From: Alistipes sp.
GTDB taxonomy: Bacteria > Bacteroidota > Bacteroidia > Bacteroidales > Rikenellaceae
Length of the DNA: 42,086 nucleotides
Assembly (NCBI GenBank): GCA_017629145.1
Contig: JAGBXR010000001.1
Coordinates: 1 to 42,086 of the forward strand
Reading direction: 5' to 3'
The notes below the pieces were generated by a model. The model saw only the letters and a program-made list of their open reading frames with translations, ran no database searches and was not told where the DNA came from. Shown here one piece after another: positions 27,611 to 35,973 of the stretch. The first letter of the stretch is position 1; every line of letters begins with the position of its first letter. Both the position numbers and the translations under genes were made by a program.

Positions 27611-28657
27611 ATGATTAGAATTGGTATAGACGCAATGGGCGGTGACTTTGCTCCCGAGGTAGCTATCGAGGGTGCCATTATGTCGCTTGCCAAGATCGAT
27701 AAGGATAGTCGCATTGTGCTCTTCGGTGACGAAAAGCGTATCGTTGAGTTGCTTAAGAAGCACAACTGCCAAGTATCTAATTTCGATATCGTACACACCT
27801 CACAGGTTATCGAGATGGGCGACCACCCTGCAAAGGCATTTGTAGCAAAGTCGGACTCGAGCATCACCGTAGGTTTCCGCCACCTGTCAGAGGGCAAGAT
27901 CGACGGTTTCGCTAGCGCAGGCTCAACTGGCGCTATGATGGTTGGCTCGATGCAGGTAATCAAGCCTATCGAGGGTGTTATCCGTCCTGTACTCGCGACA
28001 CTCATCCCCACAATCTCGGCAGAGAAGGGTATACAGCGCGGTGTATTGATGGACGTTGGTCTCAACGTAGACGCAAAGCCCGAGGTATTGGCACAGTATG
28101 GCCTCCTCGGCTCGATATATGCAAAGTCGGCACTCAATACCGACAACCCTCGCGTAGCGTTGCTCAACATAGGCGAGGAGGAGGGCAAAGGTAATGCCCA
28201 GGCGAAGGCCACCTACGACCTTATGAAGGCTGACAAGCGCTTCAACTTCGTTGGTAATGTGGAGTCATCGTATATCTTCACTGGCAAGATTGCCGATGTT
28301 GTCGTAGCTGACGCATTCGTCGGCAACAGCATCCTGAAGATGGCCGAGGCTCTGTATCGCATTAACTTCCGTCTGGGTGGTGGCAAGCCACGTGTAAAGA
28401 ACTTCTTGCGCCCGTTGCTTGGTCGTATCGTGCCTAAGCTCTACTGGCAGCAGGACTTCTGGGATGCAATGAACGCTGAGAGCGTTGGTGGTTTGCAGGT
28501 TATGGGTGTCAATGCTCCCGTAATGATTGGCCACGGTAGCTCATCGGCACGTGCAATTTGCAGTATGATCGTATCGATGGAGCGCGATATCAAGAGTGAC
28601 TTCCCATCGAAGTTGCGCGAGGCCCTAAAGGAGCACAATAACGAGAAGGAGGCGTAG
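27611..28657 (+). CDS. plsX: Phosphate acyltransferase PlsX
   Basis: The 348-residue protein starts MIRIGIDAMGGDFAPE, the PlsX signature, followed by ASAGSTGAMMVGSM, LLNIGEEEGKG and the final GVNAPVMIGHGSSSARA. PlsX turns acyl-ACP into acyl-phosphate for PlsY in phospholipid synthesis. fabH, which often follows plsX in bacteria, is not next here; a lipoprotein gene begins one base after the stop codon instead. Confidence 0.97.
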   Translation: MIRIGIDAMGGDFAPEVAIEGAIMSLAKIDKDSRIVLFGDEKRIVELLKKHNCQVSNFDIVHTSQVIEMGDHPAKAFVAKSDSSITVGFRHLSEGKIDGFASAGSTGAMMVGSMQVIKPIEGVIRPVLATLIPTISAEKGIQRGVLMDVGLNVDAKPEVLAQYGLLGSIYAKSALNTDNPRVALLNIGEEEGKGNAQAKATYDLMKADKRFNFVGNVESSYIFTGKIADVVVADAFVGNSILKMAEALYRINFRLGGGKPRVKNFLRPLLGRIVPKLYWQQDFWDAMNAESVGGLQVMGVNAPVMIGHGSSSARAICSMIVSMERDIKSDFPSKLREALKEHNNEKEA

Positions 28658-28658
28658 T

Positions 28659-29324
28659 ATGATTATGAAAGCAACACGCTTAATACTCGTTGCCACCCTA
28701 CTCATCGGCCTATTATTCGCTGGCTGCGAGACCCCGAGTGAGCCTACTATCGACACCCCTACCCAGGAGGAGACCGAGGATGAAGGCAACGAGGATAGCG
28801 GCAATGAAGAGGATAATGGTAGCACCGAAGAGGAGGAGAACAACAATGGCGAGGAAGGTGGTGAAGAGAACAACGGCACCGAGGATGAGGAGGAGCAGGA
28901 TATGTCGTGGATGGAGAATCCACAGCCACTCCCCGAGGCAACGTATGAGCTCTCTGGCGGTTTGGTAGCCACGAGCTATGTGAGCTATGCCATAGGGCTG
29001 CGCAACGACTATTTGTCGTTCTACGAGGCAGAAAGAGACTATGCGCTATATATTGATCTCTACACTTCGGAGAGCAACACAATACTCCCTACAGGACGCT
29101 ATCTACTATCTGACGAGATGAAAAACTGCGCCTTCCGTGAGTATTGCTACCTTACTCTCGAGACTAATGGCGATTTGTATCGCTTTACGGAGGGATGGGT
29201 TGAGGTTATTGCCGATGCAGAGCACTCATCTGGTTATCCTTATCACAACATACGCGCATACTTTGTGATGGAGTCTGGTGAGAGCGTATCGTTGGAGTAC
29301 GAGGGCACTATAGTTCTAAAATAG
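28659..29324 (+). CDS. Lipoprotein with an acidic low-complexity linker
   Basis: The 221-residue product has a lipoprotein signal (LLIGLLFAGC). A Glu/Asn/Gly-rich, Pro-poor linker of about 55 residues (roughly 35-90) follows, then a globular domain of about 130 residues with many Tyr and beta-strand patterns. No domain is recognised. The linker suggests a domain held away from the membrane. It starts one base after the plsX stop and is probably translated from the same message. The product has no evident link to phospholipid synthesis. Confidence 0.8.
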   Translation: MIMKATRLILVATLLIGLLFAGCETPSEPTIDTPTQEETEDEGNEDSGNEEDNGSTEEEENNNGEEGGEENNGTEDEEEQDMSWMENPQPLPEATYELSGGLVATSYVSYAIGLRNDYLSFYEAERDYALYIDLYTSESNTILPTGRYLLSDEMKNCAFREYCYLTLETNGDLYRFTEGWVEVIADAEHSSGYPYHNIRAYFVMESGESVSLEYEGTIVLK

Positions 29325-29344
29325 GCCTCTGGGCATTTAATATG

Positions 29345-29380
29345 GCAGTAGCTGGGCATTTGCTTGGCTACTGCTGTTTT
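29345..29380 (+). terminator. Terminator after the plsX-lipoprotein operon
   Basis: GCAGTAGC (29345-29352) pairs with GCTACTGC (29367-29374), and TGTTTT follows. It lies 21 bp after the stop codon. Confidence 0.85.
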
Positions 29381-29481
29381 ATAATCCTCTCAATATGGTT
29401 TCATTCCCCCTCCCTTCCCTTAAGAGGTCTTGTTGCTTGTAATTCTGAATCTGGCCCTAGATCCTATTTTTATGCAAACGA

Positions 29482-29529
29482 AGAGCACGAATCCATAGCA
29501 TACACGTCGTATGCGAGAATTCGTGCTCT
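29482..29529 (-). terminator. Hairpin downstream of the GH57 gene, probable terminator
   Basis: AGAGCACGAAT (29482-29492) pairs with ATTCGTGCTCT (29519-29529), and an inner GCATAC/GTATGC stem (29498-29503, 29509-29514) completes a long hairpin. On the minus strand it is followed by a T-containing stretch, so it can end the glucan operon. A smaller AGGAC/GTCCT hairpin sits at 29537-29552. Confidence 0.7.
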
Positions 29530-29563
29530 AAACCTTAGGACTATGCAGTCCTCTTGGAGATTT

Positions 29564-30739
29564 TTATAGCTTATTCAACTCAATCTCGAAGTCTGACAAT
29601 ACATTCATATAGTTGATGAATGCCTCGTATGCCGAGTCGTATGGATTGAAGTATGAGTGAACATCACCATCCGATAGCCACTTTGTAGCCATATAGTAGA
29701 AGTGGTCTGAGTTCTGCATAAAGTGCCATACGAACTCGAAATCCTTGTTCTTCGCCTTCTTTACACGTGGTGCAAGAGCATACAACTTACGGAATGCCTC
29801 GTTCTGCAAATCGTTACCGAGCCAAGCTGTAACATCGCGCTCCTCATCCGCCCAAGACATAGTATATGGACAGTGGAGAACAGCTACTGGCTGGAGCTTC
29901 TTCGCAGCCTCCGATGCTGTTGCGAACTCGATACCGCGGCTCTGCAAAGCAGCTGGAAGCGCCTTCATAAAGTCGAAAATACCTGTAGATGCCTTCTGAT
30001 GCTCACCGAATGTCTCGTAGTCCATAAACAAGTTGACAACGTCACCAGTCTCTGAAGCTACCCAGTCGGCATACTTATCTGCTGTCAAGGGCCACTCGTT
30101 CCAACCCTCGTTAGAGAAGCGGAAGGCGATGTCGTCCGAAAGCTTGTAATTGCGCAACAAGAGGCGGAGCTTATTGTCCACAGCATCGGTATATACGAAG
30201 TTTGGAGACTTCCAACCAAGGATGTGCTTTGCGCCCTCTGCAAGCATTGTCTTGAAGCCCATAGCCTCAACTGTCTGTGCAATCTCGTCAGAATAGATAA
30301 GCTCGGTATTGCGGAACGCTGTAGGCTTCACACCAAACTCCTCCTTGAGCATTGCTGTATGGAGCTTAACCTCGTTCTTGAACTCATCTACCGAAGCCAA
30401 CGATGCGAGCGAGTGTGAGTATGTCTCACCCAGGAACTCAACATAGCCAGTGTCGGCAAGCTGCTTGAACGACTCGAGAACCTCGGGAGCATACGCCTTG
30501 AACTGCTCGACAGCCGAGCCAGTAATCGAGAACGTAACCTTGAACGCACCCTTACCCTCGCGGATGAGGCTCAAAAGCAAAGCATTCATCGGCAAGTAGC
30601 ACTCGCGAGCCACCTTCTGCATAATTGCTCGGTTGGTAAAGTCGTCGAGATAGTTGTGGTCGTTGCCCATCTGGAAGAAACGGTAGGTCTTCAAACGCCA
30701 GGGCTGATGTACCTGAAAATAGAAACAAACTGTCTTCAT
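29564..30739 (-). CDS. Glycoside hydrolase family 57 alpha-glucan enzyme
   Basis: The 391-residue protein begins MKTVCFYFQVHQPWRL; the FQVHQP motif is typical of GH57. The likely nucleophile is Glu146 in AFRNTELIYSDE and the general acid is Asp240 in LFMDYETFGEHQ. GETYSHSL (104-111) is another conserved GH57 region. Family members are alpha-amylases, glucanotransferases or amylopullulanases acting on alpha-1,4 or 1,6 glucans. It is cytoplasmic because no signal peptide is present. The ATG at 30739 is used; a longer frame is not supported. It is the third gene of the glucan operon, 16 bp after the glycosyltransferase. Confidence 0.93.
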   Translation of the reverse strand: MKTVCFYFQVHQPWRLKTYRFFQMGNDHNYLDDFTNRAIMQKVARECYLPMNALLLSLIREGKGAFKVTFSITGSAVEQFKAYAPEVLESFKQLADTGYVEFLGETYSHSLASLASVDEFKNEVKLHTAMLKEEFGVKPTAFRNTELIYSDEIAQTVEAMGFKTMLAEGAKHILGWKSPNFVYTDAVDNKLRLLLRNYKLSDDIAFRFSNEGWNEWPLTADKYADWVASETGDVVNLFMDYETFGEHQKASTGIFDFMKALPAALQSRGIEFATASEAAKKLQPVAVLHCPYTMSWADEERDVTAWLGNDLQNEAFRKLYALAPRVKKAKNKDFEFVWHFMQNSDHFYYMATKWLSDGDVHSYFNPYDSAYEAFINYMNVLSDFEIELNKL

Positions 30740-30755
30740 ATATATACTAATTTTA

Positions 30756-32072
30756 TTATTTACACTTGTCGATAGCCTGCTGATATACATCCTTGATCTT
30801 TACAGCGGCGTTGATCCACTTGAGGTTGTTAACCTCGTCCATACCCTTCTCTGAGAACATCTTTGCCAAAGCTGGGTAGGTGATAAGGCCATAGATAGCG
30901 TCAGCCATAGCGTCGACATCCCAATAGTTGACCTTAACAGCATAGTCCAAAACCTCGGCTACACCACTCTGGTGCGAGATGATTGTTGGCACGTTCGAAC
31001 GCATAGCCTCAAGAGGCGAGATACCGAAAGGCTCCGACACCGAAGGCATAATGTATACGTCCGAAAGCTGGAACATCTTCTGCACATCATCACCCTTCAA
31101 GAAGCCTGTAAAGTGGAAACGGTCAGCGATGCCGAGCTGTGCAACACGACGAATACAGTGGTTCATCATATCACCCGAGCCAGCCATCACGAAGCGTACA
31201 TTAGGTACTCGTCGGAGAACCTTGGCAGCAGCCTCGATAAAGTAGTCGGGGCCCTTCTGGAAGGTGATACGACCGAGGAATGTTACAATCTTATCATCTA
31301 CACCGCGCTTAGGTACTGGATTGTCATTCTCTGCAAAATGCACAGCATTGTGCACTGCAACGACCTTCTCTGGCTCGATGTTGTACTTGTTGATTACGAT
31401 GTTACGTGTAAGGTTTGACACCGCGATAACCATATCGGCAGCAGCCATACCTGCGCGCTCAATCTCGTAAACACGTGTATCGATATTGTCGCTCGACGAA
31501 CGGTCGAACGATGTCGCGTGCATATGAACAACAAGTGGCTTACCCGACACTCTCTTTGCAGCGATACCTGCAAAGTATGTCAACCAGTCGTGGGCGTGGA
31601 TAACATCGAACTGACCCTCGAGCTGACGCGCCACCTCGGCAGCAACAACAGCATAGCGAGCAACCTCCTCCATAATGTTTGCACCATACTTACCCGAGAA
31701 GGTATAGCGCTGTGTCCAGCTGTCGCCCTTGCGCTCCCAGAACTTCTTACCGGTACGCTCGTAGCCCTCGCGGTATGTTGCCCACTCCTCTGGAGAGATG
31801 TAAGGCACCATATTCGAGTCGATATGGATGAATGAAATCTTGCTCATAATGTCATCAGCACCCTCGATGCTTGAGTCGCAGTAGTGTGCCTCGATGTCGC
31901 TGGCATTGACAACCTTCACGAAGCTCTGGTCCTCGTCACCCGACGCCTTGGGCATCACGAAGATAACCTCGACATCGTTGCGAGCCAGACCCTGGGTCAT
32001 ACCATAGCAGGCCGTACCCAAGCCACCAGCGATATGGGGAGGAAACTCCCAACCGAACATTAAGACTCTCAT
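30756..32072 (-). CDS. Glycosyltransferase (GT4/GT5 fold), glycogen synthase-like
   Basis: The 438-residue protein begins MRVLMFGWEFPPHIAGGLG; the GG segment binds the sugar nucleotide. It has HAHDWLTYFAG, GRITFQKGPDYFIEA and MPSVSEPFGISPLEAM, where the Glu pair of the E-x7-E motif lies. The fold is GT-B. Between a debranching enzyme and GH57 on one transcript, the expected role is chain elongation of storage alpha-glucan (inference). The gap to the next gene is 16 bp, to the previous gene 21 bp. Confidence 0.9.
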   Translation of the reverse strand: MRVLMFGWEFPPHIAGGLGTACYGMTQGLARNDVEVIFVMPKASGDEDQSFVKVVNASDIEAHYCDSSIEGADDIMSKISFIHIDSNMVPYISPEEWATYREGYERTGKKFWERKGDSWTQRYTFSGKYGANIMEEVARYAVVAAEVARQLEGQFDVIHAHDWLTYFAGIAAKRVSGKPLVVHMHATSFDRSSSDNIDTRVYEIERAGMAAADMVIAVSNLTRNIVINKYNIEPEKVVAVHNAVHFAENDNPVPKRGVDDKIVTFLGRITFQKGPDYFIEAAAKVLRRVPNVRFVMAGSGDMMNHCIRRVAQLGIADRFHFTGFLKGDDVQKMFQLSDVYIMPSVSEPFGISPLEAMRSNVPTIISHQSGVAEVLDYAVKVNYWDVDAMADAIYGLITYPALAKMFSEKGMDEVNNLKWINAAVKIKDVYQQAIDKCK

Positions 32073-32093
32073 ACTCTATATATTTTTACGTTT

Positions 32094-34127
32094 TTACTTC
32101 TTAACACTCTTACGAACACACTTACGCTTTGGCTTCTCCTCGCTCTGTGCCTCGCTCTTCGCGGTCTTCTTGGCACACGCCTTGCGCGCTGGCTTCTTGA
32201 GCTCATAAGATTCAATAAACTCGTTGATCTGGAGCAAACCAGCCACAGATGTAGCGTGTGACACCGAGCCACGTGGATTGTGTGGAGGATCACCCTCGAA
32301 ACGCTCCGAGATAGAGCCTACACACTTGGTCTGAAGCTCTGCATCGAAGCCGTCGAGAATATTGCGAGCATCGCTCACGAACTTCTCGCCACCGATAGCA
32401 AAGCAAGCCTTGACATAGAATACGAGTGGAGCAACCCACGCTGAACCGTTACGCGATGCGAGATCCTGCGAACGCTGATCCTCGTTGTAGTTCGACTTGT
32501 AGAGCATATTGCGTGGCGAAAGCGTACGCAAACCACGAGGCGTGAGCAAGTGCTCTCTGGCTGTCTGCAATACACGCACACGCTTCTCCTCGTCGAGCAT
32601 TGTGTAGTCCAGACCTGCAGCCATAACCATATTTGGACGAATGAACTTATTTGTCTCATCGGCATTTACATAGTCTGCAAGGTAGCCCTCCTCCTCGAGC
32701 CAGAACTTCGAGATAAATGATGCCTGTGTCTTGGCTGGCATATCCTTCCACTCCTTCGCAAACTCCTTGTCGCCCTGCTTCTTTGCCAAAGCCAGGGTGT
32801 AGCTCACAGCGTTGTACCACAATGCCTGAAGCTCAACGGGGTAGCCGCGACGTGGTGTCACAGGAGCACCGTCGACGATAGTACCCATCCACGTGAGTGG
32901 ACGCTCTGCAGCAGCCCAAATAAGACCATTGTCGTGGAGCTTAACCTCCTCGCCGTGGCCACGACGATATGCCTCGAGAATGCTCTTCATAACCTCGCCA
33001 TATTTAGCCCAAAGCTCCTTGGCGCCGATATGCTTCTCAAGATTCTGCATAGTATAGAAGAACCACAATGGTGCATCTGCCGCAACACGTGCCGAGCCGC
33101 TACCTGCGAAGTCACCATCCTTCATATCACCGACCAACGTGTCGAGCGCATCGATGCAATCCTCCTTATAGCCCTGTGTGAGTGTAAGACCTGGCAAGGC
33201 AATGAACGTATCGCGTGTAAGAGGACCAAACCAAGGATAGCCTGCGATAACCTCTGTACGATTCTCGGGGCGGCGAATGACGAACTGACGTGCCGAGTGG
33301 CGCAAGCAGCTCAAGAAATCGATCTTATGTGTACGACGTGCCAAAGATGCGTCGTATACAGCAGTGATAGTCTCGGGTGAAGCCATCAAGTCGGTAGCAG
33401 CAGAGAAGATTACGCTCTCGCCCTTTTTAATCTTGAACTCGAAATAGCCCGTAGTGAGCAGATCCTCGTGACCCTCGTAGCCACGTGCAAGCTCCTTGTG
33501 ATACTCGAAGTTGTAGTACCAGTCTGGAGCTGGAATAAACTCTGCCTCCTCCTTATTCAGCTGCATATACAACCAGGGGAAGCCATCATAGAGCTTACAC
33601 TTGACACCATAAGGTACTGGATATGCACGACCATCTGCCTCCATATTTGCCTTCGACAGCGAGTGCTTGTCGCGGAAGGCAAGCAATGGACGAAGACGCA
33701 ATGTTGTCTCCGAGTGTGCATCGACAAGTGTGTAACGAATCATAAGCTGTGTACGCTTGTGAATCCACAACAACTCTTTGCGTAGTATCACTCCACCTAC
33801 ACGATATGTTATCGTGGGCGTTGGCGTGTACTCAAAGTCGGTGATATACTTGTGACCGCGAGGCTCATAAGTACCATTAAAGCGGTGTAACGCAAGGTTG
33901 AATGATTGGTCGTGCTGGATGACAGTCTCATCGAGCGACGAAAGTAGCACATAGGTACGATCGCTTTGGTCGATAGGTGCGACCATCAGACCGTGGTATT
34001 TGCGCGTGTTGCAACCAACGATTGTTGTACTCATATAGCCACCACGACGATCCGTGGCAAGCACCTCTCTGTCGAGCGAGTACTCCAAGTTACCCAATTC
34101 ACGCTTGTCGAATGTAAGTCCTGACAT
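32094..34127 (-). CDS. Glycogen debranching enzyme (amylo-alpha-1,6-glucosidase type)
   Basis: The 677-residue product has the N-terminal GDE domain (LATDRRGGYMSTTIVGCNTRKYHGL in the first 50 residues) and a C-terminal (alpha/alpha)6 amylo-1,6-glucosidase domain with WFGPLTRDTFIALPGL and DADAPLWF-like strands. It is cytoplasmic. Its role is removal of branch points from stored glucan. The last about 30 residues form a Lys/Arg/Ala-rich tail (two KKxA-type repeats), which is unusual and may bind anionic polymer (inference). It is the first gene of the minus-strand glucan operon; no exact promoter match is seen upstream, only TTACTTTG at 34260-34253. Confidence 0.94.
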   Translation of the reverse strand: MSGLTFDKRELGNLEYSLDREVLATDRRGGYMSTTIVGCNTRKYHGLMVAPIDQSDRTYVLLSSLDETVIQHDQSFNLALHRFNGTYEPRGHKYITDFEYTPTPTITYRVGGVILRKELLWIHKRTQLMIRYTLVDAHSETTLRLRPLLAFRDKHSLSKANMEADGRAYPVPYGVKCKLYDGFPWLYMQLNKEEAEFIPAPDWYYNFEYHKELARGYEGHEDLLTTGYFEFKIKKGESVIFSAATDLMASPETITAVYDASLARRTHKIDFLSCLRHSARQFVIRRPENRTEVIAGYPWFGPLTRDTFIALPGLTLTQGYKEDCIDALDTLVGDMKDGDFAGSGSARVAADAPLWFFYTMQNLEKHIGAKELWAKYGEVMKSILEAYRRGHGEEVKLHDNGLIWAAAERPLTWMGTIVDGAPVTPRRGYPVELQALWYNAVSYTLALAKKQGDKEFAKEWKDMPAKTQASFISKFWLEEEGYLADYVNADETNKFIRPNMVMAAGLDYTMLDEEKRVRVLQTAREHLLTPRGLRTLSPRNMLYKSNYNEDQRSQDLASRNGSAWVAPLVFYVKACFAIGGEKFVSDARNILDGFDAELQTKCVGSISERFEGDPPHNPRGSVSHATSVAGLLQINEFIESYELKKPARKACAKKTAKSEAQSEEKPKRKCVRKSVKK

Positions 34128-34511
34128 AATCTACTTGGTCTTTATAGTTTAATATTTCAATTCAATATATGACCTCACACACCCTAATATGCTATGAATC
34201 TGCACAATATGGCCAGCACTTCGGGTGTACGAACAGAAAATATGGTGTTTTACAAAGTAAAGTTACGAACTATTTTTTGAATTTGCAAAAAATATTAGCA
34301 AAACAAACCTTATTTCATATTTACCTCATATCTCACTAATGCTGTGCAACTTGACTATTGGACCAAAACCCAAAAACAAATACTCCAAAAAGATCAAACC
34401 ACCACGCACACAATAATCCGAACACTCGCTGCGTTATATTGGCACGAGTATTGTAATAAATTCGTATAGCTGCGGATCTAATACGCAGTTAGGTTTCTTC
34501 ATTTATTTAAG
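34128..34511. other. AT-rich intergenic region with a hairpin at 34429-34488
   Basis: No gene is supported. A hairpin with CTGCGT (34429-34434) and ACGCAG (34483-34488) arms and an inner imperfect ACGA/TTCGT stem lies just before the first repeat element. A weak minus-strand -7 box (TTACTTTG) at 34253-34260 could serve the debranching-enzyme operon. Confidence 0.5.
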
Positions 34512-34635
34512 TTTGGGTTAGTAGTTTACAGAACTTGTTTCTGGAACGCAGGGAGCCGTCGTGAGACGCCTCCCTGTTGTTTTTATGTTCTGTAAACTTC
34601 TGACTGCTCCCGCGGTGTGGCAGAGTTGTCTGCGA
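34512..34635 (+). repeat. Structured intergenic repeat, unit copy R1a
   Basis: These 124 bases are identical to 35621-35744. Outer arms AGTTTACAGAAC (34523-34534) and GTTCTGTAAACT (34587-34598) enclose a 12-bp hairpin (34549-34560 with 34565-34576) with one central C-C mismatch and GTGA loop, then a T run. A second small hairpin, GCAGA-GTTG-TCTGC, lies at 34620-34633. No ORF is supported. Confidence 0.92.
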
Positions 34636-34640
34636 GTGCT

Positions 34641-34761
34641 GTATGATGGTTTGGCGTGTTGCTATGCAACAAATGTGGTTGCGTAGCTGGTCATATAGTG
34701 AGCAAGCTCTCCTAGACCAACTACACAACCACACTCCTTCGTCGTCGCCAAACCATCATAC
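34641..34761. repeat. Variable multi-helix fold following R1a
   Basis: GTATGATGGTTTGGCG (34641-34656) pairs perfectly with 34746-34761 (16 bp). Inside lie a TTGC-TAT-GCAA hairpin (34657-34671) and an 18-base stem (34675-34692 with 34715-34732) with two C-A mismatches, capped by GAGC-AA-GCTC (34700-34709). The sequence differs from other copies, but the layout is kept. The two C-A pairs become G-U on the minus strand, which hints at a minus-strand RNA. Confidence 0.75.
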
Positions 34762-34776
34762 CTACTCTTGCTCTGC

Positions 34777-34890
34777 TCAAACCTTAAGGAGAGTTAGTAG
34801 TTTGTTAGCGGCGCTTCGCAATTGAGTATTTATATAGAATTTGTTTCTGGAACATAGGCGGCAGTCGTGAGACTCCCGCCTATTTATTTT
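34777..34890 (+). repeat. Structured intergenic repeat, unit copy R1b
   Basis: Starts with a 31-bp sequence (34777-34807) also found at 35878-35908 and 36977-37007, continues with a short insert and the AGAATTTGTTTCTGG motif, then a 13-bp hairpin (34854-34866 with 34871-34883), again with a single C-C mismatch at the same place and a GTGA loop, followed by a T run. It overlaps the 3' end of the lipoprotein gene by four bases. Confidence 0.88.
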
Positions 34891-35275
34891 TTCTCAATGT
34901 TACAACATCACCATAGCGACTACCTATTAATACTATTTGTTCCGCTGATATGCTTTGGACAATATATAACGCTGTATGATAAATGCCTTCATAGCTGCTA
35001 CTACTTTTTGTAATAGTTAATGCTAATGTATTCTGGCTTTTATTATATGAATATGTTCCTGAATCATGGAAAGGGACGGCTCCAGCTCCAGTAGCACCTT
35101 CATTATAATATATGGTAATAGATCCTCCTTTGGTAAATACCCATCTATTATAATAGCTTTCATACCAGGTGCCAACAAATGATGATTGTTTATACGCACC
35201 TTCATCTTTCTCACACGATGTGAATATGCAACACCCCATAATTGCCATTAATACACACAGTAAAATCTTTTTCAT
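34880..35275 (-). CDS. Lipocalin-like lipoprotein
   Basis: The 131-residue product has a lipoprotein signal (MKKILLCVLMAIMGCCIFTS, mature Cys21). The core shows the small lipocalin-like pattern of Bacteroidetes: FVGTWYESYYNRWVFT, SGTYSYNKSQNTLALTIT and a final QIVLIGS strand. The role is unknown; such proteins often bind lipophilic ligands, but that is not shown here. The gene is AT-richer than the glucan operon next to it and is bounded by repeat elements R1 and R2, so it looks like a mobile or cassette-borne gene (inference). Confidence 0.78.
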   Translation of the reverse strand: MKKILLCVLMAIMGCCIFTSCEKDEGAYKQSSFVGTWYESYYNRWVFTKGGSITIYYNEGATGAGAVPFHDSGTYSYNKSQNTLALTITKSSSSYEGIYHTALYIVQSISAEQIVLIGSRYGDVVTLRKNK

Positions 35276-35287
35276 AATAGTTTGATA

Positions 35288-35340
35288 TTTAAGTTAAACA
35301 ATAAGTGTCGTTGCCGCAGATAGCAACCGTTTAACTTAAA
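35288..35340 (-). promoter_or_regulatory. Hairpin in the leader of the lipocalin-like gene
   Basis: Perfect 12-bp arms TTTAAGTTAAAC (35288-35299) and GTTTAACTTAAA (35329-35340), with an inner GTTGC/GCAAC stem (35310-35314, 35323-35327), lie directly before the start codon. It may be a regulatory leader structure. Confidence 0.55.
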
Positions 35341-35383
35341 ATCAGGAGAATACCTAAAAAAGAAACGTGGGTAATGCTTATCG

Positions 35384-35495
35384 GAAGAAGGGACGACCAA
35401 GTACCCATACGAACATAAGCACACCCACGCCATAGGGCGTGGGCATTTAATGTGCCTATTGTCTGTTCGTTTAATAATTTTGGTCGTTTTACTTC
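35384..35495. repeat. Long nested imperfect hairpin between the lipocalin-like gene and repeat R2
   Basis: Successive pairs are GAAG/CTTC (35384-35387, 35492-35495), ACGACCAA/TTGGTCGT (35393-35400, 35480-35487), ACGAACA/TGTTCGT (35409-35415, 35464-35470), GCACA/TGTGC (35419-35423, 35451-35455) and CCCACGCC-ATAG-GGCGTGGG (35424-35443). This is a 112-nt rod with five helices. No ORF is supported. Confidence 0.8.
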
Positions 35496-35620
35496 ACGAA
35501 ACAATAGCCCTAAATGCCATCTATAAACACTGCGTATTTCGCAATGTTACTACAAATATACAAAAGTATTTCCGAAAAACAAAAAATTACACAAGAGTTA
35601 TACATTAAGGTTATTAATGC

Positions 35621-35744
35621 TTTGGGTTAGTAGTTTACAGAACTTGTTTCTGGAACGCAGGGAGCCGTCGTGAGACGCCTCCCTGTTGTTTTTATGTTCT
35701 GTAAACTTCTGACTGCTCCCGCGGTGTGGCAGAGTTGTCTGCGA
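35621..35744 (+). repeat. Structured intergenic repeat, unit copy R2a
   Basis: It is a perfect duplicate of R1a (34512-34635), including the hairpin with GTGA loop and the GCAGA-GTTG-TCTGC hairpin. Perfect identity over 124 bp suggests a recent duplication or strong selection. Confidence 0.95.
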
Positions 35745-35748
35745 TATT

Positions 35749-35861
35749 AGCGATTTGGCGTATTGCTTTGCAATAGTTAGGGTTGCGCCATTGGTTGTAT
35801 TTGTGAGCAAGCTCCCACACACCAATAACGCAACCCTACGACAAGTCGCTGCCAAATCACT
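35749..35861. repeat. Variable multi-helix fold following R2a
   Basis: Arms GATTTGGC (35752-35759) and GCCAAATC (35851-35858) form the closing stem, extended outward with one C-A mismatch. Inside are TTGC-TTT-GCAA (35763-35773) and a stem 35779-35795 with 35821-35837 containing two adjacent C-A mismatches, capped by GAGC-AA-GCTC (35805-35814). It has the same plan as the fold after R1a with mostly different sequence. Confidence 0.75.
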
Positions 35862-35865
35862 CAAT

Positions 35866-35948
35866 CTCTTGCTCTGCTCAAACCTTAAGGAGAGTTAGTA
35901 GTTTGTTAGTGGTGCTTCGCAATTGATTATTTATATAGAATTTGTTTC
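35866..35948 (+). repeat. Structured intergenic repeat, truncated copy R2b
   Basis: It carries the CTTGCTCTGC box and the 31-bp sequence (35878-35908), followed by the same insert as R1b (GCTTCGCAATTGA) and AGAATTTGTTTC, but the hairpin is missing; the Fic gene end lies 25 bp on. Confidence 0.85.
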
Positions 35949-35973
35949 ATTTAACATTTTTTATGAATGGCTG

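Noticed and set aside
34523-34598. R1a as a transcription terminator for the glucan operon
   Set aside because: The debranching-enzyme operon starts at 34127 and is transcribed away from R1a, so it cannot serve as its terminator.
34512-34890. Insertion sequence or group II intron remnant
   Set aside because: No transposase or reverse-transcriptase coding trace, no terminal inverted repeats with target duplication and no domain V signature could be recognised.
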